A DNA stretch of 64,000 nucleotides, from the NCBI GenBank assembly GCA_958295665.1, contig OY282560.1:94742930-94806929 (forward strand), written 5' to 3'. Shown here one piece after another: positions 47,337 through 57,888 of the stretch (position 1 is its first letter; every line of letters starts with the position of its first letter). Under the pieces are notes generated by a model. That model did not search any database and was not told where the DNA came from. It saw only the letters and a list, made by a program, of their open reading frames with translations. Made by a program: the position numbers and the translations under genes. This DNA is from Tipula vernalis. Lineage: Eukaryota; Arthropoda; Insecta; Diptera; Tipulidae.

Positions 47337-48645
47337 GTATAGTATAGTTCATCACAATTGGATAAGACTGACCACATAGACTGGCATATGGTCAAGTTAT
47401 CCAAAAATATAGGCAAGACCTTGTGGACATCTCTGTGATCAGAGATATAACAATTTTTAAAACTAATAAAATTATTAAATATTCGAAATTCTGTGAAGTA
47501 TAGTATAGTTCATCACAATTGGATAAGACTGACCACATAGACTGGCATAGGGTCAAGTTATCCAAAAATATAGGCAAGACCTTGTGGACATCTCTGTGAT
47601 CAGGGATATAACAATTTTTAAAACTAATAAAATTATTAAAAATTCGAAATTCTGTGAAGTATAGTATAGTTCATCACAATTGGATAAGACTGACCACATA
47701 GACTGGCATATGGTCAAGTTATCCAAAAATATAGGCAAGACCTTGTGGACATCTTTGTGATCGGAGATACAACAATTTTTAAAACCAAAAAAATTATTAA
47801 AAATTCGAAATTCTGTGAAGTATAGTATAGTTCATCACAATTGGATAAGACTGACCACATAGACTGGCATATGGTCAAGTTATCCAAAAATATAGGCAAT
47901 ACCTTGTGTACATCTCTGTGATCGGAGATACAACTATTTTTAAAACCAATAAAATTATTAAAAATTCGAAATTCTGTGAAGTATAGTATAGTTCATCATA
48001 ATTGGATAACACTGACCACATAGACTGGCATATGGTCAAGTTATCCAAAAATATAGGCAAGACCTTGTGGACATCTCTGTGATCAGAGATACAACTATTT
48101 TTAAAACTAATAAAATTATTAAAAATTCTAAATTCTGTGAAGTATAGTATAGTTCATCACAATTGGATAAGGTTGACCACGTAGACTGGCACATGGCCAA
48201 GTTATCCGATAATATGGGCGAGACCTTGTGGACATCTCTGCGGTCGGCGATATAAAACTTTTAAAATAATGAAAAATTATTAAAAATTCCAAAAACTGTG
48301 AAATATATTATAGTTCATCATAATTGGATCGGCTTGGTGATATTGACCGCTATATGGCTTAGCTATTCTAAGAAATGTGCGAAGCCTTCGGGACATTTCC
48401 AGGATCGGCGCTAAATAATTATTTAAACCATCAAAACTCAGTCAACTTTTAAATTATCTGAAATATAGTAATGTTCAACACAATTGGATGCTTTTGGTTA
48501 ACGATATAAAAAGATGGTCCAGATATCTGAAAAGGATGAAAAGAATCTGTTTGGTGGTACTAAAAATCCAAAATTACAAAAAATTTAAATTTTCATATAA
48601 TTTAAATTCCAATTGGAAAATAACTAATTTAACAGTGTAATTTTT
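47337..48645. repeat. 161-bp tandem array, eight units, homogeneous to diverged
   Basis: The marker GTTCATCACAATTGGATAAG starts at 47347, 47508, 47669, 47830, 47991, 48152 and, diverged, at 48313 and 48473. Spacing is 161 bp throughout (160 at the last). The first units are nearly identical; the last three are progressively diverged and end in a unique edge (48480-48645). The same edge and three diverged units occur in reverse at 38452-38990. The 61-codon minus-strand frames repeated here are incidental, as they lack any protein-like conservation. Confidence 0.95.
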
Positions 48646-48818
48646 TTTTTTTTTTTTTAGCATAAACTTCACACTCATTTTTAATAAATGTTCTGATTCG
48701 TTTGTTTAAATTCGGGAATTCGTAATACTGCTTAATTCTCTTAATTGTGCGAGAATATCCCTGATGTCCAGCAAGGGGAGTTATATGAAATTCCTTTATA
48801 ACTTCGTTTATTTCATCT

Positions 48819-50261
48819 TCAGCTGGTGAATGACCTTCGAATTGGCATACTAAAATTTGGAGCCGTATTTGTAGGCGGAATGGTTGTGTCTGTTTGCCCC
48901 TCTACTTGATTGTGACAGTCTGAATTATCAATGGTTTGGTTTAGATTATTCTCTGATGTATCAGTGGTTAAATCTAGTGTGGGCCTTTTCGATTGTGTTC
49001 GGGTAATTGCTGCGATCGTATTTGTAGGTTGCCGTGTGTTTAAATCTTCATTGATCTTAATACGACTAAGCGTGTCAACATTCTGATTAAGTTTACCCGG
49101 TTTATATTCGATATCGTACGTATACTCGTACGTATACTCATCTAACTCAAGTCGCCACCTAATTAATCGAGAGGAAGGCTTTGGATTTTTATTAAGCCAA
49201 TTTAAAGGACGGTGATTAGTCCTTATAACCAATTTTCTACCGTACAGATAAGCATGGAATCTATGAATAGCCCAAACAATGGCTAACAGCTCTTTCTCGA
49301 CTGTGGGATAATTTCGTTCTGCGTCGTTCAGAACCCGACTGGCGAATGCGACTGGTAGATATTGTTTTTCAAATTCATGTGACAATATTGCCCCAATCGC
49401 GTAATCGCTGGCATCAGTGGTTAGAATAAAGGTTCGCTCAAAATCGGGATGTTGTAAGATAGGCGATGATATAAATGCTTGCCTTAATTTTGTGAATGTT
49501 TCATCACAATGAGCATTCCATTCAAATTTTGTGTTCCTCCGTAATAATCGACTTAATGGTTCTGAAATTCTAGAATAATCTTTTCTGAAACGACGGTAGT
49601 AACCCGCAAATCCCAGGAAAGATCTTACATCTTTTATCGTAGACGGTATAGGGTAATTTGTTATGGCGTTTATTTTAGAAGGATCGGGTTTAATTCCGCT
49701 CTGGGTTACTATATGGCCCAGATAATTAATTTCTGTTCTCAGGAAATGACACTTGCTAGGCTGTAATTTTAAATTGAAGAATCGCAAGCGTTTTAGTACA
49801 TCGATTAGTTTTGCGTTGTGATCGTGAAGATCGTAGCCATAAATTACAACGCCATCTAGATACACAAAGCATCTGAGACCATTCAATCCAGATAATATGT
49901 TATTCATCAGTCTTTGAAACGTTATTGGAGCACCCTTTAACCCGAAAGGCATACGAACAAAATGAAAATGACCTGCTCGAGTACTAAAGGCTGTTTTTTC
50001 TTTGTCGGCAGGATGTAGTTTAACCTGGTGGTATCCGTTTGCCAAATCGAGCGTTGTAAAGTACGTTGCTTTGCCTAATTGATCGTGGATTTCTGTTATG
50101 TTGGGCAACGGATAAAACTGATCGACTGTAATATTATTCAATCTCCGGAAATCCACAACCAACCGCCACTTTCGCTGGTCGGTTGAGGACTTTTTCGGTA
50201 CTATTAAGAGTGGTGAGTTCCAAGGACTCATGCTCGGTTCAATTATTTTGTCGCGTAGCAT
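48819..50261 (-). CDS. RT-RNase H of gypsy copy A, with altered catalytic sites
   Basis: A 480-codon open frame. RT motifs are SPWNSPLLIVPKKSS, WRLVVDFRRLNNITV, FTTLDLANGYHQV and RMPFGLKGAP. The catalytic box reads CFVYLDGVVIYG: the second Asp of YLDD is Gly, which should abolish polymerisation. The connection has INYLGHIVTQSGIKPDPSK and RSFLGFAGYYRRF. RNase H has TTDASDYAIGAILS, and at the usual TDHRPL position it reads RTNHRPLNWL (Asp to Asn). Further upstream the RT start continues in frame as YRLPETSKAEINDQVNK. The frame stays open to 48819, though a mutation-free length does not imply activity here. Confidence 0.9.
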   Translation of the reverse strand: MLRDKIIEPSMSPWNSPLLIVPKKSSTDQRKWRLVVDFRRLNNITVDQFYPLPNITEIHDQLGKATYFTTLDLANGYHQVKLHPADKEKTAFSTRAGHFHFVRMPFGLKGAPITFQRLMNNILSGLNGLRCFVYLDGVVIYGYDLHDHNAKLIDVLKRLRFFNLKLQPSKCHFLRTEINYLGHIVTQSGIKPDPSKINAITNYPIPSTIKDVRSFLGFAGYYRRFRKDYSRISEPLSRLLRRNTKFEWNAHCDETFTKLRQAFISSPILQHPDFERTFILTTDASDYAIGAILSHEFEKQYLPVAFASRVLNDAERNYPTVEKELLAIVWAIHRFHAYLYGRKLVIRTNHRPLNWLNKNPKPSSRLIRWRLELDEYTYEYTYDIEYKPGKLNQNVDTLSRIKINEDLNTRQPTNTIAAITRTQSKRPTLDLTTDTSENNLNQTIDNSDCHNQVEGQTDTTIPPTNTAPNFSMPIRRSFTS

Positions 50262-50495
50262 TTTGTTGACTTGGTCGTTTATTTCGGCTTTACTTGTTTC
50301 CGGGAGACGATATTGTTTTACGTTGATAGGTTGTGTATTTTCGGTAATAGGAATTTTATGATAACAAGCATTAGTTGTTGACAGAATATCGCCATCCAGA
50401 TAAAATACATCATTAAAGTTACGGCAAATTTCTTGGATTGATGATTTTTCTTTCTCGTTAAGGTGACTAAGGTCAAGATTCTGGCTAAGTTTATA

Positions 50496-51389
50496 TCATC
50501 TTTCCTGCACATTCGGTTTCCAATTTTCAATAGCACATATGTCATAAGAATCTACCGATTCGAAATTTACTTTGATTTTTCCGATGTTTATGTGACAATC
50601 GTTCGTATTCACAATACTTAGTGGAATATTACTATTATTAAAATTGACTACGGCACTAGCTATATAGACGCCTGGAATAATTTCCTTTGAGAGACATAGG
50701 AAATCTTTCTGAATCTTGCACGGATTTGGAAGACGAATAATAGTTTCAACACGATCACGGATTGTACAGTTTGGTAAATCGATTTGAATGGATTCAGATA
50801 ATTTACATAGAGGTAAGCGATAATATATATCTTTAATTAAAATTTGAACATTAGCCTCATTATAATTTATAATACATCTATTCTGTTGTAAAAAGTCTTT
50901 TCCTAAAATGCTATCAGACTTTATAGGGAAATTGTCGGACACTAATTGAAAACTTTGGTTTAGTTTTGAGTCTCCAATCAGTATGATGCCTTTGCAGAGA
51001 GCTAGAGTTTGTAGTTTTTCGGGTGTGATTCCCTTAATCTCACATTTATATTCAGGATAACACACCGTTTCTTGATTTACCGATGATTTTTTTATTAGAC
51101 TAACATCTGCCCCAGTATCTATTAAAAAATATAAATATGAATTTCCCGATATATCCAGTCTAAGTTTAACGAATTTCGAATTTACCGATGTTTGCGGACT
51201 GATTGATGACTGACATAGTATTTGTTGTGAATTATTACTGATTTTAGTTACTTCTGATATGGTAGATGAATAATCGCAATTAGGTGTCACAGAATTTTGA
51301 GCTGAACTAAAATTAACATAAATTTGATTTTCCAACGTTTCTGGTTTTCTAAGTACGGAATGATTTTCTTCTGGATAATTACGAAACAA
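50496..51389 (-). CDS. Aspartic protease segment of gypsy copy A
   Basis: A 297-codon frame. YLYFLIDTGADVSLIKKSS contains the active-site DTGA of retropepsins, followed by SILGKDFLQQNRCIINY, the ILG flap-distal motif. It processes the Gag-Pol polyprotein in intact elements. The remaining ~100 residues are the spacer before RT. It is separated from Gag by stops near 51440 and from RT by a break near 50490. Confidence 0.83.
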   Translation of the reverse strand: MFRNYPEENHSVLRKPETLENQIYVNFSSAQNSVTPNCDYSSTISEVTKISNNSQQILCQSSISPQTSVNSKFVKLRLDISGNSYLYFLIDTGADVSLIKKSSVNQETVCYPEYKCEIKGITPEKLQTLALCKGIILIGDSKLNQSFQLVSDNFPIKSDSILGKDFLQQNRCIINYNEANVQILIKDIYYRLPLCKLSESIQIDLPNCTIRDRVETIIRLPNPCKIQKDFLCLSKEIIPGVYIASAVVNFNNSNIPLSIVNTNDCHINIGKIKVNFESVDSYDICAIENWKPNVQER

Positions 51390-51444
51390 TTTTGATAAGG
51401 TAGGATGTGTGTTGGTTGTAGATGTTGAATACAGATTTATATTT

Positions 51445-51804
51445 CTATGTCTTGAACTCGGACAACTGTATCCGTCTTCGCCTGTTCGAGTTCTCTTTGG
51501 TTTTCCGCAATGTGAACACTGTTTGTGACAAAGCCGATGAATTAAAATTATCCCGCTTCTGGTTGTTGTACATTCTCTTACGACATTCTTTCAGCATGTG
51601 ACCCAAATTTTTGCAGTATAGGCACCTAATGGGGTTTCTATTGTTTGTAATATCGTTGGCCACTTTTATAGCACTACTAGATGTCAAGTTTCGAAAATTT
51701 TCAGAGTTACGATTTTTGTCTGTGTTGGAGCTATAATTTGATCCAGATTTATAGTCTGAGTTAGGGGTATATACAGATTTTGATATAGATTGTGAGTTAG
51801 ACAT
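51445..51804 (-). CDS. Second zinc-knuckle segment of gypsy copy A
   Basis: A 119-codon frame overlapping the Gag frame by about 120 bases. It is Ser/Asn-rich with CLYCKNLGHMLKECRKR, a CCHC knuckle that binds RNA in Gag proteins. It is probably the true C-terminus of Gag, displaced by a frameshift. Confidence 0.75.
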   Translation of the reverse strand: MSNSQSISKSVYTPNSDYKSGSNYSSNTDKNRNSENFRNLTSSSAIKVANDITNNRNPIRCLYCKNLGHMLKECRKRMYNNQKRDNFNSSALSQTVFTLRKTKENSNRRRRIQLSEFKT

Positions 51805-52751
51805 GCTATAGGTTTATTGTATTTAAAACATTCTGTCGCGACATGACCCGATTTGAAGCACAATTGACATTTTTGAAAATAATTCTTTAAATTCGGCACT
51901 GTTTGTGATCTAGACTTGTTCATTACTACCATTTCTTCTTCGATTGCCTTGTCAATTACTTTTTTTAATGTCCCAAACCGATAAGCTTTAACAATCATTG
52001 AAATCGATTGGTTAAGCCCATCTTGAAATGATCTTAGCGTTGTTGCTTCATTCAAATTATGAATGACATTACTAGCTTCTTTTCCTTCCCTACGAATACA
52101 CGCACTATTTAAGGCTGACAAGGTTTTATCTATTCTAAGAGAAAAAGACCTAACATCCTCGCCTGTCTCTTGTGAAAGGTTAATTAACTCAAGGTGAAGT
52201 CGCTCGACGGACCTTGAGTCTTCAAATTGGATAGTTAATTGTTTTTTTAAGTCCTCCCAGCTTTCAATAGTCCTATATTGCACTAAATCATAGGCTCGAC
52301 CTGAAAGCTTTGCTTTTACAATCTGTAGAAATAAACTTTTGTCGGCTTCCTTTGTTAATGTTGAATAAAATATTTCACACGAATTCAGGTATTTACTTAA
52401 TAGTTTGCTTGAGCCATCGAAGTCCGGCACCAACTTAATCACATGATCAATATTTAAAGCCATGACTAATTGATTGTCTCGATTTAGGGTGTTCTTATCG
52501 GAATATTCGTTATCAGACTTCGAAACAGATTTGGAATGATTTGACTTTACATCGGAATCGGCGGAATCAGTGACACAATCAAATTTAACTTCGTCAGAGT
52601 TGGGATCGGATTGAAAAAAATTATTACTTACGGTTTCTTCTACGTATTTCCCACTATCGTCCAATACTAATTTTTTGACCCGTACGCTCAATGTTTTCTT
52701 TATGTTTTGCTGGTTTAACATATGAATAAGGATTCGTAGTAAAATTGCCAT
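51684..52751 (-). CDS. Gag of gypsy copy A
   Basis: A 355-codon frame. The first ~80 residues are Ser/Asp/Lys-rich. The middle (LVPDFDGSSKLLSKYLNSCE, then WEDLKKQLTIQFEDSRSVE) is the conserved capsid-type Gag fold of Ty3/gypsy elements. Near the end lies a zinc knuckle, CQLCFKSGHVATEC (C-x2-C-x4-H-x4-C). A frame change at about 51810 then continues into the frame at 51804-51445, which carries a second knuckle, CLYCKNLGHMLKEC. Whether that is programmed or mutational cannot be told here. Confidence 0.85.
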   Translation of the reverse strand: MAILLRILIHMLNQQNIKKTLSVRVKKLVLDDSGKYVEETVSNNFFQSDPNSDEVKFDCVTDSADSDVKSNHSKSVSKSDNEYSDKNTLNRDNQLVMALNIDHVIKLVPDFDGSSKLLSKYLNSCEIFYSTLTKEADKSLFLQIVKAKLSGRAYDLVQYRTIESWEDLKKQLTIQFEDSRSVERLHLELINLSQETGEDVRSFSLRIDKTLSALNSACIRREGKEASNVIHNLNEATTLRSFQDGLNQSISMIVKAYRFGTLKKVIDKAIEEEMVVMNKSRSQTVPNLKNYFQKCQLCFKSGHVATECFKYNKPIACLTHNLYQNLYIPLTQTINLDQIIAPTQTKIVTLKIFET

Positions 52752-52890
52752 TCATACATCAGGTAGTATGCTTAGAACAACTTACAATACTGCTTTAAAC
52801 CGCCTCAAAGCGATGGAACGAAATTTTGAACGAGACAACAGTTTCAAAAAGTAAATAAATAAAGATTTGAGTTAAATAAAAAACACAGTT
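52752..52890. other. Gypsy 5' leader remnant, no LTR seen
   Basis: Sequence between the Gag start and the mariner-type relic. No LTR or primer-binding site can be recognised. Confidence 0.35.
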
Positions 52891-52944
52891 TTTGGTCTTT
52901 AGATTATTACTTTTTTATTGAATCATAAAGTACGTAGGATAAGA

Positions 52945-54003
52945 TTATTTATGGAATAACATATCGGGCAAATGGCCTCCACGGCTTTGCTGGCACATAC
53001 GCACTCTTTTGTATGTGTACGTACTCTTTTGTGTGGCTGATTTCGTTGATGTAGCGTTTAATTTCCTCCTGTAATGCACTGGTGGTTGTGGGCTTGTTGA
53101 CATAGACCTTTGACTTTAAATAACGGTGTTAAATCACACGATAGGGGGCCAATTCTAATCACCGAAATGAAAGAGTACACGACCAGGAAATGTCTCATGC
53201 AGTAATTGAATTGTTTCACGGGCTGTATGGCATGTGATACCATCTTGTTGAAACCACAAATTTATTAATATTCAAAGAACTGTGTTATCATATCGCAATA
53301 CCGAACACCAGTAACAGTCACTGCTTAACCATCCTCATTTTCAAAAATGTATGGTCTAATGATGCCTCCAGCCCAAAATCCGCACTAAACGGTGACACTC
53401 ACAGGTGGATTTTCCGAACCCCAAACACGGTAATTTTGGCGATTAACAAAGCCATCAAGGTGAAAATGTGCTTCATCGCTTAGGATGGTTTTGCTCGAAA
53501 AATCAGCATCCACTCGTCGATCTTCAATAATCCATTCAACGAACTCTCTTCGCTGCGCATGGTCATTTGGCTTCAGTTGTTGTATTAATTGAATTTCGTA
53601 AGGATGGAGATACCGATCTTTTGTGAGTATACCCTGTAGAGAGCTTCTGAAATTTGCAATTCTTGTTCAGGCCCCGAATTAATGTTCTGGTATTTTCACC
53701 AACATTCTCACGATATTGGCATTTGATGAACGGCTTGTTTTTGGACGACCAGCCTTTTTAGCGTCTCCAACTGATCCAGTCTCCCTGAATTTTTCAATTA
53801 ATCTCTTCACAGTTGACGAAGTTAAAACACTATTCCGATCATATTTTGTATGAAATTTTCGAACTGTGGCCGCCAAAATTTCATTATTTTTGAAATACTG
53901 TTCAATAATGAAAACACGTTATTGTATCGAGTAGCGCTCCATTATCAAAGGGTTGTCAAAATTTACTGAACAAATGACGGCAAATTCAAATTGGGACACC
54001 CTT
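52945..54003 (-). mobile_element. Tc1/mariner-type transposon relic
   Basis: On the minus strand, the transposase runs from the ATG at 53942 (MERYSIQ, then a stop) to 52945 (HLPDMLFHK). Recognisable parts are the N-terminal helix-turn-helix (ATVRKFHTKYDRNSV and TVKRLIEKFRETGSVGDAKK), EAHFHLDGFVNRQNYRVWGS and RMCQQSRGGHLPDMLFHK. This family is common in insects, often annotated as DUF4817. At least six stops or frameshifts are present. The outer right end near 53985-54003 reads TTGGGACACCCTTTA, the reverse complement of a typical GGGTGTCCCAA terminus. The left terminus is not visible. Confidence 0.85.
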
Positions 54004-54005
54004 TA

Positions 54006-54890
54006 CATATTATCTACCCCACCACGAAGTACTAAAAGCAAGCAGTTTAACCACGAAGCCTCGTGTGGTATTTGATGCTTCCACTAAGTCATCTATGTAC
54101 AGGTCTACCGTTGAATGATATTCTAGCCAATGTGGCCCCAATATACAAATCTCGCTCATCAATAAATTTTGTCAAATTTCGGCAACATGAGCTTGTGATA
54201 TACGGACGGGAACGTGGATAAAATGTACCGACAGCTGTGGGTGTTGCTAGAGGATCGAAAATATCAAAATAATTTATGGCAAATCAGTCCAAATCATCAG
54301 CCAGTTACATTTGAAATGAAAACGCTAACTTATAATACCGCGCGTGCAACCATTTTAGCAGGCCGAACTGTAACAGGCTTAGATATGCAACTATAATCAA
54401 CTCTGCCAAAACCAGCTGAAGCCATATTTCATGATATTTATTTGGACGATATAATGACCGCAACAAGTTCAACATCATGTACCAAAAACTTATAATAGAA
54501 TAAGTAATAAACGCGTTAGGAATGCATGGCTTTAAACAAAGAATATTGTCATGAACGATAACGATCTACAATTATTCATCCGCAACACAACGGAGATAGA
54601 TGTAGACGAGAAAGAAATTAAGGATATCGGAGAGCAAACTGCTTTATCAAAGCTCTTCAATGAAATCCATTTAAAGGCGTTTTCCAGTTCAAGGTGGATA
54701 TTCCAGATCTGAATCTACACACGAAGCACAAGGCGAAAATTCTGTTCCAGAAACTCTACATTCAAAGCGTGAATTGTGATAATGAACCGCATTATTCGCA
54801 TTCCTAGATGGATACAATCATCCACCAGTGTATTCTACGGATTGGAGGACGAATTCAAAATTCTTTGTGTATCTAGACATCATCTTGTAT
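54006..54890 (+). pseudogene. BEL/Pao retrotransposon pol fragment
   Basis: In changing frames the plus strand reads YLPHHEVLKASSLTTKPRVV, then DKMYRQLWVLLEDRKYQNNL, then FHDIYLDDIMTATSS (catalytic YLDD), then FQFKVDIPDLNLHTKHKAKI and LRIGGRIQNS. This is the RT and post-RT order of BEL/Pao elements. It begins right at the end of the mariner-type relic, which may have inserted into it. Multiple stops; not functional. Confidence 0.83.
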
Positions 54891-55429
54891 AATTATCTGG
54901 GAGTAGATCTTCCCTTCTGGGAGATTTTCAGCGTATTTTTACACATATCATCGTATAATTTAATGGGAGAAAAAGTACTAACATTTTTTATTTAAAATTT
55001 ACATCTTCTACAAGAAATATCCTTTGCTACAAAATATATTGTACGCAATCATGTTGGCTTAGTAATAAAAATTTCTTTTGTTTTTCGTAATGTCATGTTC
55101 AAACATAGTTCGCAGTGAATCGTTTCGATGTGGACATGTTTTCTAAATGTGATTTGTGTAAATTCTTAATTAATATAATTATTGATGAATATTTTTAGAG
55201 ATTTGTGTTTTCAGTTTACAAGTGTAATCGTGTTTCAATCATATGTATTTCATTATTGCCTAAATAATGACACCGAAAAAAAAATCTAATGGACAAGTTA
55301 CATGAATTTATGCTAAAAAAATTTCATTGAAACAAATGCCATTTACTGAATAGTTATACGAGCAGGCAGAACATTACACTGAAAAAAAAAATTGTGCGAC
55401 TTAAGCTAGTTTACTCAATTTTAGTAATA
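54891..55429. other. AT-rich, no recognised feature
   Basis: No gene or repeat could be supported here. Confidence 0.5.
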
Positions 55430-56140
55430 ATAACCGAAGTTTTGGTTAATTTGTCAAGAAGTCGCTGTGGTCAATTTGAATCGTGCATGTTCCAAAATAC
55501 AAAACTAGGTAAGTTTATTTATTTTATCGCTTTTAATAAATTAAAATCAAATTAACTTAAGTGCAAGGTTAATATTACAATGGAATGACCTAGCATTGCT
55601 TATTTAAACTACAGTAAAGTAAAATATTTACCTAAGCGCTTTGGTTAATTTGAACCATGCTTGTTTCAAAGCACGAAGCTAGCTAAGTTATTTTTTTTGT
55701 TCGGCGTTTAGTAAATTATAAATCAAATAACCGTAGGTTGGATGTTAATACTACAATTGAATGATGCTGCAGTAGATAATTTCGACTAGAGTAATGTCAA
55801 ATCTGTAACGATGCGTCTTGGTTAATTTGATCCATGCTTGTTGCAAAAGTCAATTTTGACCATTTTTTTTTTTGTCCAAAGCGAATATATGCATTTCTCG
55901 GAAATATTTGAAAAGATATTCCGTTGAATTCTCTTTCGATCGAAATAACCGCTTAAAATTTACCAATCAGCAAAATTTACGTTGTTGTTATTACAATTGG
56001 ATCACATATAGTAGTAGTTAATCTAAACTATGGTAAAGTAAAATCTATACTTGTGAGCATTGGTTAATTTGAACCATTGACGGGTCCAAAATACAATACA
56101 AACTGAGTAAATTTGATTTATTTGTCGATTATTTAAACTA
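55430..56140. repeat. Diverged tandem repeats, about 180-240 bp units
   Basis: The words TTGGTTAATTTGAACCATG, CTTGGTTAATTTGATCC and similar recur near 55444, 55641, 55819 and 56062. Each is followed by CATGCTTGTTTCAAA-like sequence, a TAAATTATAAATCAAAT-like stretch and ATTACAATTGAATGA-like sequence. These are four old copies of one unit, with uneven spacing. Confidence 0.7.
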
Positions 56141-56339
56141 TAGTACAAAATGATTATTTAAGACGTTTAATCAATCGATTTATTATACGATAAATCTAAC
56201 GATTTGGCTTTAATCGATCAATGAATCGACAATCTTAAAAGTGCATGGGGTTGTTGTACAACAAAAAGTGCGATTCAATCGCATCTGACGGAGTATGGTC
56301 TGCAATACAATTTTACATACGATTAAACGATTTATTTAA

Positions 56340-56519
56340 ATGTCTGAGACGATTTTTGTAAGAATTGTTTACAGATTCTTATATATCGTTTTAAAACTCT
56401 TGCTTACGACAACCTGTCCCTTTTTGGCCAAACGCGACTTTCAAGAAGATGATGTGATTTGTAATGACTCTTTTAACAAGCCGGAATACAGCACAAGTTA
56501 TGAGGTAATTGAAATTTAA
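56340..56519 (+). CDS. Unrecognised short open frame
   Basis: A 59-codon frame from ATG at 56340. It begins with a basic, hydrophobic stretch (VRIVYRFLYIVLKLLLTTT) and continues with an acidic part (DFQEDDVICNDSFNKPEYS). A potential splice donor (GAG-GTAATT) lies inside at 56504. No matching downstream exon in phase was found. It could be chance, a signal-bearing first exon, or a relic. Confidence 0.25.
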   Translation: MSETIFVRIVYRFLYIVLKLLLTTTCPFLAKRDFQEDDVICNDSFNKPEYSTSYEVIEI

Positions 56520-57476
56520 TTAAACGAACTAATAACAAAAGCAAGCCTTAGTAGACTTGATTACTAATTGGTTCGAATATCTCTACGTGTGAGGGCAAAA
56601 CACTGTACGATAAATTAGTTCAATTATCTGCAAGATTTGTAATACAACATGCATCGCGATAAATTAGAGCGTCTATGGTCCATTTAAGTCTAATGACCGT
56701 GTTAGAATTTGTCCGAAAACCAAATATTGGGTGAACAGCTGAGTGTTCTCCAATAATTGAGCGGTTTTATTTTCTTGACAACATCAAGAGATGTTGACTG
56801 AATAAAATGCAAATTTGAATTCAAGTTTTGATACTTGTTAATGAAAGTGTTAAGTGGTATATCAAAAATGCTAACGAATCATGAATCTGTATAATTGTAT
56901 TGTACATTTCACTTAAATCATTTCAGTAATGTGCGCTTATCAGTCTCAAATAACGATTTTTTTAAAAATACAATAGAAGATTGGTTTAAAGCTAACATCA
57001 AAGGAGCTAATAGTAATTTATTATTTGATTCGCTAAAAACGTTAAGGTCGCAGTTAATTGCAGGTAATAAATATTGAAAACCGATGATTTCATCTCAATA
57101 TTAAGGATTTTTTTATTGTATTTTATATTTTAGATACATATAAACTTGCAACATGTTCTTTTTAGCAGTACTGGTTCCACCGCTATTGAAAAAATTACAA
57201 AAAGGCTTTCATAAAACCAAACATTGCTGTTGCCCCAGTTTGTCTCATCATTAAGGCAAAATATGGCAATGATTCAACTGAAACACTAACTGCGTTAGTG
57301 CGTAATATTTTTTTAAGAATTTTTGTTTTATTCTATTTTAAAACTGAGAATGATTTCTTTTCAATCAAATTTCCAACTATTAATTATTTCCAATAATTTA
57401 TGTATTCGTAAAGGTAACAAGAATTTCATTCTAAAACATAATTTAGCTAGCGGGTATTAATGCAATAAATCTGTTA

Positions 57477-57480
<4 letters not shown>
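56520..57480. other. AT-rich region with possible exon relics
   Basis: 56937-57061 lies between a TTTCAG and a GCAG-GTAATA and reads NVRLSVSNNDFFKNTIEDWF and onward with no stop. Near 57205 there is KKAFIKPNIAVAPVCLIIKA. Neither is recognised, and phases do not join with 56340-56504, so I do not call a gene. Confidence 0.3.

Positions 57481-57481
<1 letters not shown>

Positions 57482-57548
<67 letters not shown>
57482..57548. repeat. (AT)n microsatellite
   Basis: About 33 perfect AT dinucleotides, immediately left of the LTR element. A short AT run (62092-62100) also lies at the element's other end. Confidence 0.97.
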
Positions 57549-57550
<2 letters not shown>

Positions 57551-57554
57551 CATT

Positions 57555-57807
57555 TGTAGGAAATTAAAATTACATAAAACAAAAGAACAAGAAATTTATT
57601 TTGTAGAATCACGACCAACTTTAATTTAAAGTTAAAAACGTATTTATCATTCGACTGCTAGTATAGAACTGAATTTCAATCTTCATTTTATTTATAAAAA
57701 AAGCTACGTTAAATTACAAGACAATAGAACATAAAATAAATAACACAACAGTAACTCAACACAAAACCGAGAGTAATGACTGTCAAAATCATCTCACATT
57801 CTCCACA
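57555..57807 (-). repeat. 3' LTR of gypsy copy B
   Basis: 253 bases with TG...CA ends (in plus-strand reading TGTAGG...CTCCACA). It is the left-hand partner of 61840-62091. Confidence 0.93.
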
Positions 57808-57888
57808 CTGCCATACTGATTTGTCATCCGGCCCGGGTGATATAATCATCTTCGAATCCAGCAAACTCAGACGCGCCACTTGAGAATT

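Larger units (their letters stand above)
48683..52751 (-). mobile_element. Ty3/gypsy retrotransposon without LTRs (copy A)
   Basis: On the minus strand: Gag with zinc knuckles, aspartic protease, RT, RNase H and the start of integrase (HITPLAGHQGYSRTIKRIK, the His-containing half of its zinc-binding motif). The integrase is cut off at about 48683 by the 161-bp repeat element. No LTR is recognisable at either end; the right flank meets a mariner-type relic at about 52890. Frames are broken between Gag, protease and RT, and key catalytic residues are changed. Confidence 0.88.

Noticed and set aside
47392..48060. Repeated 61-codon minus-strand frames
   Set aside because: Incidental frames in the 161-bp units. 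They vanish in the diverged units.
56340..57061. Two-exon gene joining 56340-56504 with 56937-57061
   Set aside because: The exon phases do not match and joining gives an immediate stop.
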